64,000 nt of DNA. Source: Adineta vaga (taxonomy: Eukaryota; Rotifera). Positions 48,346-59,707 of this stretch are shown piece by piece. The notes beneath the pieces are model-generated. The model saw only the letters and a list, made by a program, of their open reading frames with translations, was not told the DNA's origin and made no database searches. Position 1 is the first letter of the stretch, and each line of letters opens with the position of its first letter. The position numbers were made by a program, and so were the translations under genes. The stretch covers positions 6,076,001 through 6,140,000 of the forward strand of contig CP075496.1 in the NCBI GenBank assembly GCA_021613535.1. Reading direction: 5' to 3'.

Positions 48346-51163
48346 TTTTTGTAATCGAAAATATTAAAGAAAAACATGACTTTTTTATGTACCCAAATCA
48401 AGTAAAACATATCAGGCATTATCATAGGAGATTTTCAAGTAATACGATGAAGGAAAAAAATCAGTTTGATTATATTTCTTTACCAGAGAAATTATACATT
48501 TGATGTCGAAAGAATTTGTTGAAAATATATTAATACAAAAATAGTTAATCATCAAGGACAAGTTCCACAAAAGTTCTTTCACTTGTTATAGTTCGATGAA
48601 TTAATTGTACGGAATCATTTTGGCTTTTATTTGTTATCTACGCTTGAAATACATAGAATGTAAAATCTTAATGTATATCAATTTCCGTCTTAAATGTCTT
48701 TAAATAATATCATCCATGCGAAACTAAATCTCTTTGTTTTCTATAATTCTAAAGTTAGATAAAGAAAGAAAATGCAGGAAAGACTAATGGATGAAAATGG
48801 AGATAGTTTTGTTTTATTAGAATAGTCCTTTTTCCCGTTATTTATATAGTTATTATTTGAGTACCATTCTATTTAGTTTTATCTTTACAAAACTATCGAC
48901 AATCTAGGTAAGTAAAGTTTAATAGCCTAAAGCGAATCTTCAAAAATACAAAGCTGAAGACGATTGTCATCTTCCGCTCATTTCGTTAGTTTTCTCTTTT
49001 CTTGTATCGTAGTCAATTGTCGATTCTCTTCTTATAAATTTATGTACTCGTTTCTCTCTGTCTTTCTGATTGTGCGACCAATTGTATTGTCATCAATCGG
49101 ATCAGATCATATTCGTTCCAGTGAACACACTCTAATGAGAAGATGAATGACATTTGAATTCTGATTTTATTCGATATTTGTCTGTCTATTAATATTCAAA
49201 ACTTTTCGTTTGATACTTCGATTTTTAATTTCAACAAATAAGAAAGAAAGAGAGAGAGAAAATTTACTTTATAAAGTACGCCAATGTCAATGCATGTTTT
49301 TATCATACTAAATCAATCAGATCTTTGATTGAAGATGTGTGATGTGTATATGGCAAGCGTTCATCTTGTCGGTCCCTTATTTTATCATTAATGTTCGACA
49401 CTGATTGCGATCTTTCTCTCTTTGTCCTATTAAAGAGTGTATGTGTGTGTGTGAGCGTACATTTTTTTTGTCGTCGCTCAATAATGATAAGTTCTTTGTA
49501 ATTAGCTACATACATACATACACACACTATCTCCTTTTTCTTTCCTATTGATAGGCATAGGGCAGACATGCAGAGGCCCTAAAGGAATGCAATACTAATT
49601 TTACTTTGATCATTTTAGCGGAATAACTGACGGTGACAGCGACAAGCAAGAACAAGGCAAATTACATTGCGTTAACACCTCGTCCTTTTCTTTCTTGCTC
49701 GTTGTCTGTTGTATTTTTTGAACATCATCAATGAATTGTTGACGAGATTTTCTTGGACTATGAAAAAGTGCTCGAGAAAGGAAGATAAGAGAGAGAGCGA
49801 GCGAGAGAAAATCTATTTCGTAGGCGGACATCATTACGCTTGAATGCTGATCAACCTCATCAGGATGAGTGCAGAAGCACGAAGCTTTTTTCCGACATGT
49901 GTATGTCTCTTTTCTAATTTCGAAGTCTAGTTAGTGTAAATGTATGTCGGTTCTTGTGAACAGAAGAAAAGAAAACCAATAGAAATAACATTTGTCCTGC
50001 TTTCTTCTAGTTGTTTTTATTCTATCTGTTATATATTGTAACGATTGTTAATCAGATGGAAATGAAGATAATTACGGAAAAGAAGGAAGAAAAAGATTGA
50101 CTAAAAACTATCCTCATTATCAGAAGAATGTGTACCTGCTGTGTTTGATCAATGATATACAATATTTATTCTGATGAGAGACGAAAATGATAATTGTTTA
50201 GATCAAACTACACTTGTTTATGGCGTCAACTAATCAAGAACGATGTATTTATTTAATTGCACCTGCTGTTTCTAATGATCAAGAAGAAGAGAGATGTATA
50301 CACTAGAGGATTTCAGAATCTTTCGGCTATTTAATAACAATAATAGAGAAACATTGGGCAAAGAAAATATTGATATTTATGGGAGAAATAAAGCAAGCGA
50401 GATAGAATGTAATGAGCGTAATAAATGGAAATTTTCATGATTTTTCTACAATAATGACCGTTACCCTAAAGAAATACCCTTTAAAGGTTTCTGTCGTTTT
50501 ATTAAATTTTTCAAATAAAAGAAAAGTCGACAAAACATCATGTTTTCGTCTAATAAAAGAATACATATGAGTTATCATCAAAAGTGCATTCTGTTAATAG
50601 AAACAGATATTTCTTTGAATTTAGAAGGTATCTTTTGTTATGTAAATCTACTAAACAAAAATATACAAATATCTATTAGATAGATGAGAAAACATATTTC
50701 AAATAATCAAATGATTATTTCATCTTAAGAGTATTTAGATTCAATCCAATCAGTTGTGTTTCTTTTAATCCTAATTTTTTTCGATTGTTGTTGACTTTCT
50801 CATTTGGCGACAATAACAAACGGATCGTTTTCTTTTTCTTTTGTTTTTCTTTTTAATTAAAAACTTCGAGGCGTCGTATGTATTTCTTTTCATTCTCTTT
50901 TTCTTCGTGTCCGAGAATATCAAGCATGGATATATACAGAGACATCAGGAGAATATAAAACGATTTAATACCGACTTGACAAATGTCATAAGATCTTTTC
51001 ATGCAGAAATTATGAGATGATAATAACCGACGAAAAATAATTGTCGTTCTTTTTCTTCCGTTGGGAATTGGCACTGCTGACCAATGTCCTTGTCTAACTA
51101 TGTGTGTAATCAGGCATAATTTCTCTCTTGGTGGTCAGTAATAAGTCTCAATGAATAGAAGAC

Positions 51164-51237
51164 GGAAGAAGCAGAAGCAGAAGCAGAAGCAGAAGCAGAA
51201 GCAGAAGCAGAAGAAGAAGAAGAAGAAGAAGAAGAAG
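51164..51237. repeat. AGCAGA/GAA purine microsatellite
   Basis: About seven AGCAGA hexamers passing without a break into GAA trinucleotides, giving a run of about 74 bases dominated by purines on the plus strand. It lies about 1 kb upstream of the Pax6 start codon. Such purine tracts are length-variable and can form triplex DNA. Confidence 0.9.
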
Positions 51238-51739
51238 GAATCTTAGATTCAGGTAGACGAAGGAAAAAAAGAAAAAGAATAGCAAACTAAAAATAAGCAA
51301 CCAATCATTAAACGACCCGAGAAGAAAAAGAAATCATCCAACCAATGATTAATTTGTTCTCTTCTTTTCTTCGCCTACTTGATTGCAACAAAGTGCTTAG
51401 GCGTCGTCGTTGTCGATATGACTGACAGAAATGAAAAGAGAAAAAAAAGGTAGCCAGTCAGAAGAGAGGAAGACGAATATGTTAATTCGAGCAGAAAAAA
51501 TGAAGAGAAAAAAGAAAAGAAAAAGACCGACAAACAATCGGATTTGCTGCCGGTAGAGTTTCTTATGGCATTTTTTCTCTTCATCGCTCGCTCTCTTTCC
51601 CTCTTCCTCTCTCTCTCTCACTCTGTCTTATCCTTTCGCGATCTATTTCTCTTTTTCTTGTCGTTATACGCTTGCCCGATTTTTCTCTTGTATATGTGTT
51701 TTGTCTCGATGCTTTCAGTTGTAAGCGCACAAATCGAGC

Positions 51740-51830
51740 GTTCACACGAGGCTAACTAACCGAATCCGTGCGAGCGTTGTCCGCCCGCCCGCCCGTGTGT
51801 GATCCGAAACAAGTTCCAACCCACTGAACT
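51740..51830 (+). promoter_or_regulatory. Candidate Pax6 5' UTR exon in a GC-richer pocket
   Basis: A locally GC-rich stretch (three CCGC/CCCG-type repeats around 51781-51795) stands out from the AT-rich surroundings and ends at a good donor, ACT/GTAAGT, at 51831. The matching acceptor would be TTCTAG at 52224-52225, twelve bases before the Pax6 ATG. This suggests a non-coding first exon and a nearby transcription start. No TATA box was assigned. Confidence 0.4.
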
Positions 51831-52237
51831 GTAAGTTGTTACTAATATTCTCAATATAAAAAAAAGGAAAATCAAGAGGAAAAAAGAAAAGGAACGGAAA
51901 ATGTATTTTTCAAAGATAATCAAGATATTCGATTGTATCCTTAGATTTCTTCCTTCTTTTTTTTCGGATTGTTTTATTGAAAAGAAAACATACGCCCCAA
52001 TGAATGACTGTTGATGATCAATAAATATATGATTCAATGAACATTAAATATATAGTTGAATAAATCACAATTAGAGAAATAGAGTCATAGAAGAAGAAGA
52101 AAAAAAACGACAGACCAAAGCAGACATTCAGATAAGATTAGTTTGAAAACATGTCGGGGTAAATAAAATTTGTTCGAAATCTATCTTTTCATTTGTACAT
52201 TATTGTTTTTTCTTGTTCATTCTAGTTCACCGATACA

Positions 52238-54745
52238 ATGGATATTCATAATGATCTATCAATGTCTCATAAAGGTTAGTTATCCTTACTTGAGTAGAAG
52301 ATCAAACATAAGGAGTGAAATATAAAAAAACATGCCCGTGAGGATATTGTTTATATATTTAACAATTTCATTTATTCCAATACAGATATCGTTAGAAGAA
52401 ACATGTTATTGTTGTTGTTTTGATAAGAAATTAGAATGTGATCAATCACCGCCGGTGATCACAATCTTATACGGTGCAATGCATTTCAAGTGTTTTTACT
52501 GTTCCCTTCTTCATCTACTTTTTTTTCTTCTTCAAATACTAATATTAATCATGAATATGCAATGAGAAATCTATATGTATATATGTATATTTTTCTAGGA
52601 CATTCAGGAGTTAATCAACTTGGAGGTTTATTTGTTAATGGTCGACCATTACCGGATAGTACACGAACACGTATAGTCGAACTAGCTCATAATGGCATGC
52701 GTCCATGTGATATTAGTCGATGTTTACAAGTGTCGAATGGTTGCGTATCAAAAATTTTAGCACGATATTATGAAACAGGTTCAATTAAACCACGCGCAAT
52801 TGGTGGTTCGAAACCTCGTGTAGCAACCAATGATGTTGTACAGAAAATAGCTCAATATAAACGCGAAACACCATCAATCTTTGCTTGGGAAATACGAGAT
52901 CGTCTTTTAGCTGAAAATGTTTGTAATTCGGAAAATATTCCAAGTGTACGTATCAGACAGCAGAAAAAAAGACACCCATATCTATTGAATGAAAATTTTC
53001 AATATTTAGGTTTCATCAATTAATCGAGTCTTAAGAAATCTTGGTTCGAAATCAATGGATTCAATGACCAATCATGAAACATACTATTCTGTGGATAGTA
53101 AATTACGTGTTTTACATAGTCAACCATGGCCATCATCATCCTCATCATTCTATGCTCATCCTCCTGGTACACAACCATCATCAGCAACATATTCAACAAG
53201 TGGAGATTCAAATTCGGAATATAAACATCAAGGAAATGATGGAAATCATGGACATCATCAAGATTTAGGAGGTAAGAAAAAAGAGCAAAGCATTACTAGA
53301 TTGTCTTTTTGAACAACATTCCGATACTTATTTCCATTCGAATTCTTTACTAACAGCTCAGATTGAAGTAGGTTCGGCAAGTGTTTGATTTCGAACTATG
53401 CTCTATTTAATAAATAGACCACCTGTAGATGAGACGATCGATTGATTAAAAATAAACTGCTCATGCCCTCAGGATACAGAATCTCTTTTTCCTTGAAGAC
53501 AAAAAAACATAACAAAATGATATTCCTATTCTCGATTCGTGTAATTATTCCATGAATCTGATTGGTGGAAATTCTAAAGAAGAAGGAAAAAAAACTTGTC
53601 ACTATTTTACAGATGTTCAATCTTTTCTAATCCGTAGTTTTCCACATCGTTGATTAACATTGTTTTTCTCCATTGAAATGTGAACGATAAGAAGAAAAGA
53701 AAAGATTTTTTTTCTTTTGTCTTTAGATTTATCTGATGCAAGTAATGATAGCAAATCAGCAATACGAGATAGTTTAAATGAGAATGAAGAAGCTGTACAA
53801 GAACGATTGAAATTAAAACGTAAATTACAACGGAATCGAACATCATTTACTCAAGAACAAATCGATGCTTTAGAGCAAGGTATTTTATAGGACAAAAAAA
53901 ATGGCTTGTTTCTAAAAGAATTTATTTTATAGCTTTTAATGGAACACATTATCCGGATGTTTACGCACGAGAAAAACTGGCACAAAAAATTAATTTACCT
54001 GAAGCAAGAATTCAAGTAAGACAGTGTATTGAAATAAAAATAGAATTCCATGATAATTAACTATAGGTCTGGTTTTCTAATCGTCGAGCTAAATATCGTC
54101 GAGAAGATAAAGTTAAAGGCCGACGTCAACATCAACAATTAATGAATGATATGGGAGAAAATCTTCGTCCATCAGGTTCAACACCACCTCTTCCAACATC
54201 TCAACAAACTCAACCATCATCTTCGTCAGTTTCACTCTATCCGCCCGTACTTCCAAATAATGATCAACATCTTCATCATCATCATCATCATCAATATGGA
54301 GCATTTAGTTCAGGTTTTACTGGACAAATGGCTGCAGCTGTTGCATGTAGTTCAACAGGATATCCAACTTTTTTTCCTAGTAAGTTATCTCATCATGATA
54401 ATTCAATTGTATTCCAATATGAATGTCTATACCCTGAAGAGATCTTTTCGTGTTATATAGAAAATAATTGACACATAACTCAATTTGTTTTTTTTCTAAT
54501 AGATTCAACACGTGGCTATGACGGACTAAGTCCATTTAGCACACCTTATAATCGTTCTTGTCCAAATTATTCAACAGGTATATCAACTAATCTCTCATCA
54601 GGTATAAAAAAAATATATTTTATTCATCATATCATATTGATTAACACAATCACACTCTTTAGATTTAGATCATATGAAAAATATGCCGTCAATGTCATCT
54701 TATGGTGGTGCACCACATATTTGGTATTCCCCAATCTTACCATAG
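52238..54745 (+). CDS. Pax6: Pax6 (eyeless) paired-homeodomain transcription factor, 458 aa
   Basis: Eight exons: 52238-52274, 52599-52945, 53010-53271, 53727-53879, 53933-54015, 54067-54379, 54503-54601, 54663-54745. The paired domain runs from [20 protein letters not shown] (residue 13) through [20 protein letters not shown] and [20 protein letters not shown] to [13 protein letters not shown]. It is close to vertebrate PAX6. The homeodomain (about 249-308) has [38 protein letters not shown] and [13 protein letters not shown], with Ser at position 50, typical of Pax. The C-terminus is Ser/Pro/His-rich, with a His run, and ends HIWYSPILP; it would be the activation domain. Pax6 directs eye and brain development and binds DNA through both domains. 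No alternative 5a-type exon was recognised. An alternative in-phase donor at 54578 in exon 7 would drop eight residues. Confidence 0.95.
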
Positions 54746-54997
54746 AAAAGAAAAAGTAAGATATGCTTTAATATATCTCTTGAGAATAAGTCGCTTGTTA
54801 AAATGAGATGCTAGTTTGAAATAAGTGTGAGATTGTTTTGATCGGAAAGGTGTCGATCATTCGGTGATATGTGTTATGAAAAAAACAATCACATTTTTTT
54901 CTCTTGTTTTGTTTTAGAATGGAACAATTAATCAACATTGGAATTTGGTCATCGGATTTTTTTTTGTGAACATTTATGGATTGTATCATATTGGTCG

Positions 54998-55034
<37 letters not shown>

Positions 55035-55408
55035 TCTGTATTGTCGTGTCTTTTTCTTTTTATATTTTCAATTAAACAGACATATAAGATCACCTGAAAA
55101 TAAAGACATATTCATATGAAAATGTTATTCAAATTATTTAAATGCTAACTAGTAATGTAACGAGAAAAAATAGAAGTTGATGCAGGAGGTTTTCGCTATA
55201 GATAATATCAATAACAGTGGGCATGAGCAGATAATACGAATACATAATTTCTTTATATAAATCTTATGTTTTCAAGCGCTTAATGCTGTTGGCGAAAGAA
55301 CTCAGCATGCCGATGGACATCTTTAATACTTACGATCGAGATATTTTTCGCGGGAAAGAATTTTTCAATATTAATTTACCAATTTAGTTCATAGATCTAT
55401 CAAGATCA
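54746..55408. other. Intergenic between Pax6 and the LIM gene
   Basis: 663 bases with the Pax6 3' region (an AATAAA lies near 55100) and a CT microsatellite. The ATG at 55409 has no obvious leader acceptor, so the LIM gene could have earlier exons here that I cannot identify. Confidence 0.55.
55000..55035. repeat. CT dinucleotide microsatellite
   Basis: A nearly pure CT run of about 36 bases downstream of Pax6, on the plus strand. Simple repeat without evident function. Confidence 0.9.
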
Positions 55409-56323
55409 ATGCATGAAATAAAAAGGATTCAAAATCTTCATTGTAAAAAATGTCAAAGTTCTTTTCACCATGAAGAAAATGTGGCTTTTTTCAAACAAAA
55501 TCAATATCATTTTCATTGTTTCCTTTGTATTAATTGTCAAAAACAACTTTCACATGAATCATTTTATCATGATGAACAATTTCAATTCGATGTATTCTAT
55601 AATAAAACAATGAAAAAAAAATGATTTGCGATATATTTCTATGATTTAGATATCAAATCCACAAATTTATTGTGAAACATGTTATCTCCAACGATGTCCA
55701 TTATGTTCTCATTGTCATCAGAATTTTACTCCAACATCGATCATTATTGAATTACAAGGGAAAATTTATCATAATGAATGGTAAAATAATATAAAACATG
55801 TTTAAATAGACGAAATATATGATTTTAATGTAGTTTTATCTGTTCAAAATGTCAATTACCGTTACGAAATGAAATCTTTTACTCGAAAAATAAGTTTTTC
55901 TATTGTCATCAATGTATGACTCAACAAGAACCATGTTTATTGACTTTAAAATCTATGCAATTATTAAATGAACAATGTAAAATATGTGGCAAGAATTTTC
56001 TTTCTGGTGAACCAATTTCTATGTATTATGAAGATTATTATCATACGGATTGTTTTCGTTGTGTAAATTGTCAAACTCTTCTCATTAATCAAGGTTTTTA
56101 TCAGAACGAGAATGGATATCTCTCTTGTTCGAATTGTCATACTGATCATGGTTTACATTGTAGAATTTGTAAAGAACCATTTTTAACTGGAGAAATTCTC
56201 AGTCAATTTGATGATAGATATTTTCATCAGACATGTTTTCTATGTAACGTTTGTAAACAATCGATAGAAATGAAAAGATTTCAATATGAAAATGGAAAAG
56301 TAGTGTGTGAGAAGTGTTTTTAA
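55409..56323 (+). CDS. Four-LIM-domain protein, 267 aa
   Basis: Three exons: 55409-55591, 55650-55780, 55834-56323. Almost the whole protein is LIM zinc-finger modules. LIM1 starts C12-x2-C15 and has H34-x2-C37-x2-C40-x2-C43. LIM2 starts CSHCHQNF, with YHNECFICSKC formed across the exon 2/3 junction. LIM3 runs CKICGKNF to YYHTDCFRCVNCQ and CSNCH. LIM4 runs CRICKEPF to YFHQTCFLCNVCK and CEKC at the C-terminus. The layout resembles the C-terminal LIM arrays of paxillin/Hic-5 relatives or LIM-only (FHL) proteins, which act as adaptors at adhesions and in the nucleus. No LD motifs or catalytic domain are visible. The N-terminus could be incomplete. The gene sits only 291 bases upstream of SIL1 on the same strand. 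Confidence 0.88.
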
Positions 56324-56614
56324 GCAATAAATAATGAATTGGAAGGTAACACACTCTATCGGATATAGAATTGAATACTGATTGGTACGCGTCATAATAT
56401 TCATGAGTCATCAAGAGAAGTCCAACTGATGTGAAGACGAGAAACGGCTAACCAACGATCTACTTGCCACGTTTTATTTCTTCAGAATTTGGTGCATTGC
56501 TGTGCTGTCGTTTCAACTTTGTTTCTTATATATAAAATAGAACGACTTTATTCAGTTCAATCTAAATTATTTCACCCACAAATACAACTTTAATACAAAC
56601 GATATACGTAAAAT

Positions 56615-58782
56615 ATGTTATTTCATTCATTTTCTACCATATATGTTTCAATTCTCATTCTTTCAATAACATGTGGTTCATTATCATCTGTTCCAATACG
56701 AACAGAACATTCAGAAAGTAATGAAATCTCGATCATTTTCTTTTATATTTGAACTCTTCTTTTATAGATAGTTTCATTAAAAATAAAGAAGAATTTGTTC
56801 CTACAAATGAATGGCAAATTGTTAAAGAAGGTATTTTGATTGAAAAATTCTTAAATTTATATATTCAATTCTTGTTTTCAGGTCAAGCAATTCCGCCAGG
56901 ACTTCATGTTCGATTGAATTTACAAACTGGTGCTCGAGAAGCGAAATTACTTGACAATAATGTCGAACAGAAACCATCAGCAAATGATCTTATTCCACTT
57001 TCGAATAATGATGATGTTCAAGAACAAGAACGAATCAGTAAACAAAATCTCGAACGAGCATTTGCTAATTTTGATTTTAGTAAAGATGATGTGGTTACAG
57101 ATAAAGTATGTTGACGTATATTTTGAGAATTTCATATTCATTATTGTGTGTTTTTATTAAGAAACATGAAGAAGAAGTGAAAGCTAAATTTCGTGCATAT
57201 AATGAATTAAAGAAAGATTTCGATGAAATGAATATAAAAGTTCAAACTGATCTCGAAATTTTAACGGATCTTTTAAAAAAATTGAATACAACTAATAATA
57301 ATGAAGATCGAAAAACAATTTTAACTGATTTAGAATATTATCTTCATCAAGTATGTAGACATGATTGTATTGAAAGAGGAATATGTGATATCGATGCTTT
57401 GTTTTTCATCTTTAGTATGATAATGCAATTTTATTTGCTGATATGCATGGACTTGAATTATTGTTACAGTTATTCAATTCAGCAGATGTTAATAATGATA
57501 TACGGCATTTAATCTGTCTGGCATTAGGTGCCGCTTTTCAAGGGTAAAATTAAGAAATTCTTTTATTTAATGAAATACACAATAAACAGGTATTCTGTTT
57601 TGTATGTTTTAGAAATCCAAAAGTTCAATTAGCAGGATTCAATCTTGGTTATGTCCAACATTTATTACGTTTATTAAATGTCGAAAAAGATGATAATATT
57701 GAATTTCGTCTTCTTTTTACATTATCAACTTTATTGAGAAATTTTCCACAAACACAACGAAATTTTCTTGAATATGGTGGCATAGAAACAATCGTGAAAA
57801 TTGTCGATCAAACAGAACCAACTAGTAAAATACAAATGAGAGTAATTGAATTAATGAATGATCTAATTACTGAAAAAGTAAGAAAAAGAAATCGAAATTC
57901 CAAGCGATTGAATGTACAAACTTTTCAATTATTTAGGATCAAGCAACAGATGACAATCGCCAAGCTTATGAAAAGTAAGTTGACAGAATCATTGACAAAT
58001 AGTAATTCTAACAATGAAACTACTTTCGAGTCTATTGAATTTATGTAGTTTCGATTAGTATTGTAAAAACGAAAGTTTGTATGATCTGAATTCTAGTTGC
58101 GATCAGAGAAATATAGATGCGCACTCGAATGATATTTATCAGTTCGAAAAATACGTCTGTTTTCTTTTTCTTATAGAATTTGTGGTATTAGAAAATCAAA
58201 GGTTATCGGAGAAGAGAAATAGTTCTCAGTTGATTATACTATTGCATAATAGCTCGATGAACATCATTCCAAAACGTAGAGAGAATATTTAGGATAACGC
58301 ACATCTTTCGAGATAAGTAAGGAAAACAATAATGTTCCATAGATTTTATGAAATATAAATGTCAATAAATCAAATCCATCGCGAAATAATTAAGAAATTC
58401 CCATATGATTTCTAGTAGTTTGCCTCAACATCCAACTAAACATCATTTATCTTCGATAAATCTACTTCTCTCTTTTTTCTTTTGTAGTATTGATATTCGT
58501 GATCGTCTGGTGAAACATGATTGGTGCACAAAGATATCGCATCGTTTAACCTCAATTGATACAGACAATTCTGATCATATTGAAAAGACGCTTATAGCAA
58601 TGATACCATTAGCAGATGCGTGTCGAACGAATTTTCTATCTTTACTTTCAACGCTCGACAAATTCAATGATGTTTATACAAAAACAAATCTCAATGAAGA
58701 TTCTTTAGATACAAATATCTTAACTAATATTGAAAGTCTTCGTATGAAACTACAGCAAACAACATCATCAAATGATTTATAA
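56615..58782 (+). CDS. SIL1: SIL1, nucleotide exchange factor for ER Hsp70 (BiP), 434 aa
   Basis: Eight exons: 56615-56717, 56768-56830, 56882-57105, 57162-57350, 57416-57543, 57613-57877, 57937-57974, 58488-58782. The N-terminus is a signal peptide (about 1-25). The diagnostic SIL1 block is [20 protein letters not shown] then [16 protein letters not shown]. An armadillo-like helical region follows ([55 protein letters not shown]). SIL1 drives ADP release from BiP during ER protein folding. The length is near human SIL1 (461). The C-terminus reads TTSSNDL and lacks a canonical KDEL-type retrieval signal. Intron 7 (513 bases) is unusually long for this window; frames inside it (58077-58292) do not look coding. 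Confidence 0.92.
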
Positions 58783-59707
58783 ATCTGTTCATAGTTGCGT
58801 TGTATGAAATCATCAATCTTTTTCTTTTGTCAGATATTTAGTTTCTTTTTTTGCTTTCTATCTTAATTGTTTTTTTTGTCTTCTTTCTTATTTAAAACAA
58901 AGAAATTGGTATAAGTTCTAATTATTACAACAAATAGTATTATCTCATTTGAAGAATAATAGAACGCTACTGGAGATATTGACTCGCTTTTTTTTCTCTC
59001 TCCGATGTCAGACGAGCAATATGTATTATTAGCCTTGAATATATGCTTGATTGGAATTGTAACGACAAAAAAAACGGCAAATGTGACATGAGAAGAAAAA
59101 AAACTAGGCTTATGTTATTGCATGATGCTAACAGCTATTCTATCTGTTCTGAGATGCATCATTCATTCGCTTTTTATCCTTCTTTTGTCTGCAATATTTA
59201 AGACCAATAATATGGCAAGCAATGGCTATGTCTAGAATAATATCACCACGAGAAAGAACACACACATCTTTTTTGCTACCACCATATTAGGCCTCTTTCT
59301 CTATTAATATACGCGCGGTTAGTAGAGGAAAGATGAGATCGATTTAGAGTTGAGATGCATCCGCGTTTTCCGTCGGAGAAGATGTATATATGTTCGAAGT
59401 TAGATATACGTTAACATATCTCCTGCAGAAGAAAAGAAAAGAACTGCGTTAATATCCGCAGCGGTTATCCGTTTTTTTTCTCTTCTTCTCATACATTTGG
59501 TGTAACACAGCACCCAAAATAGGCAATTTCTTCCACAATAACAACAACAACATCAAGAAATAACGAGAAAAAAGCGACAGAGAGAGAGAGAGAAAGATAG
59601 AAACTGAGTGTTTCTTTGCTTGTAATCTTCATCAAGAATAAGTTGCTTGTGGTACCATATCCAACATCAAATCAGAATTCTTCTCGTAGACTTTTCCAAA
59701 CACCAAA
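58783..59707. other. Intergenic / 5' region of the myosin light chain gene
   Basis: About 925 bases. It includes a GA run near 59579-59593 and a somewhat GC-richer patch at 59300-59470 that may be promoter. No gene is seen. Confidence 0.55.

Larger units (their letters stand above)
46894..52237. other. 5.3 kb gene desert upstream of Pax6
   Basis: The longest non-coding stretch in the window. It starts with the 3' end of the RED-RING gene. All frames are short or sit in CT/GA-rich tracts (for example 49303-49569, 49610-49834 and 51397-51621 on minus, 51544-51759 on plus). It likely holds Pax6 regulatory DNA, but I cannot point to specific enhancers. Simple repeats and a GC-richer pocket are listed separately. 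Confidence 0.6.

Noticed and set aside
49303-49834. Minus-strand frames in the Pax6 desert
   Set aside because: Arg/Ser/Glu-rich products of GA/CT tracts with no recognisable domain.
52332-52565. Frame in Pax6 intron 1 as an extra Pax6 exon
   Set aside because: The Cys/Leu-rich translation does not resemble any paired-domain part, and exon 1 to exon 2 joins correctly without it.
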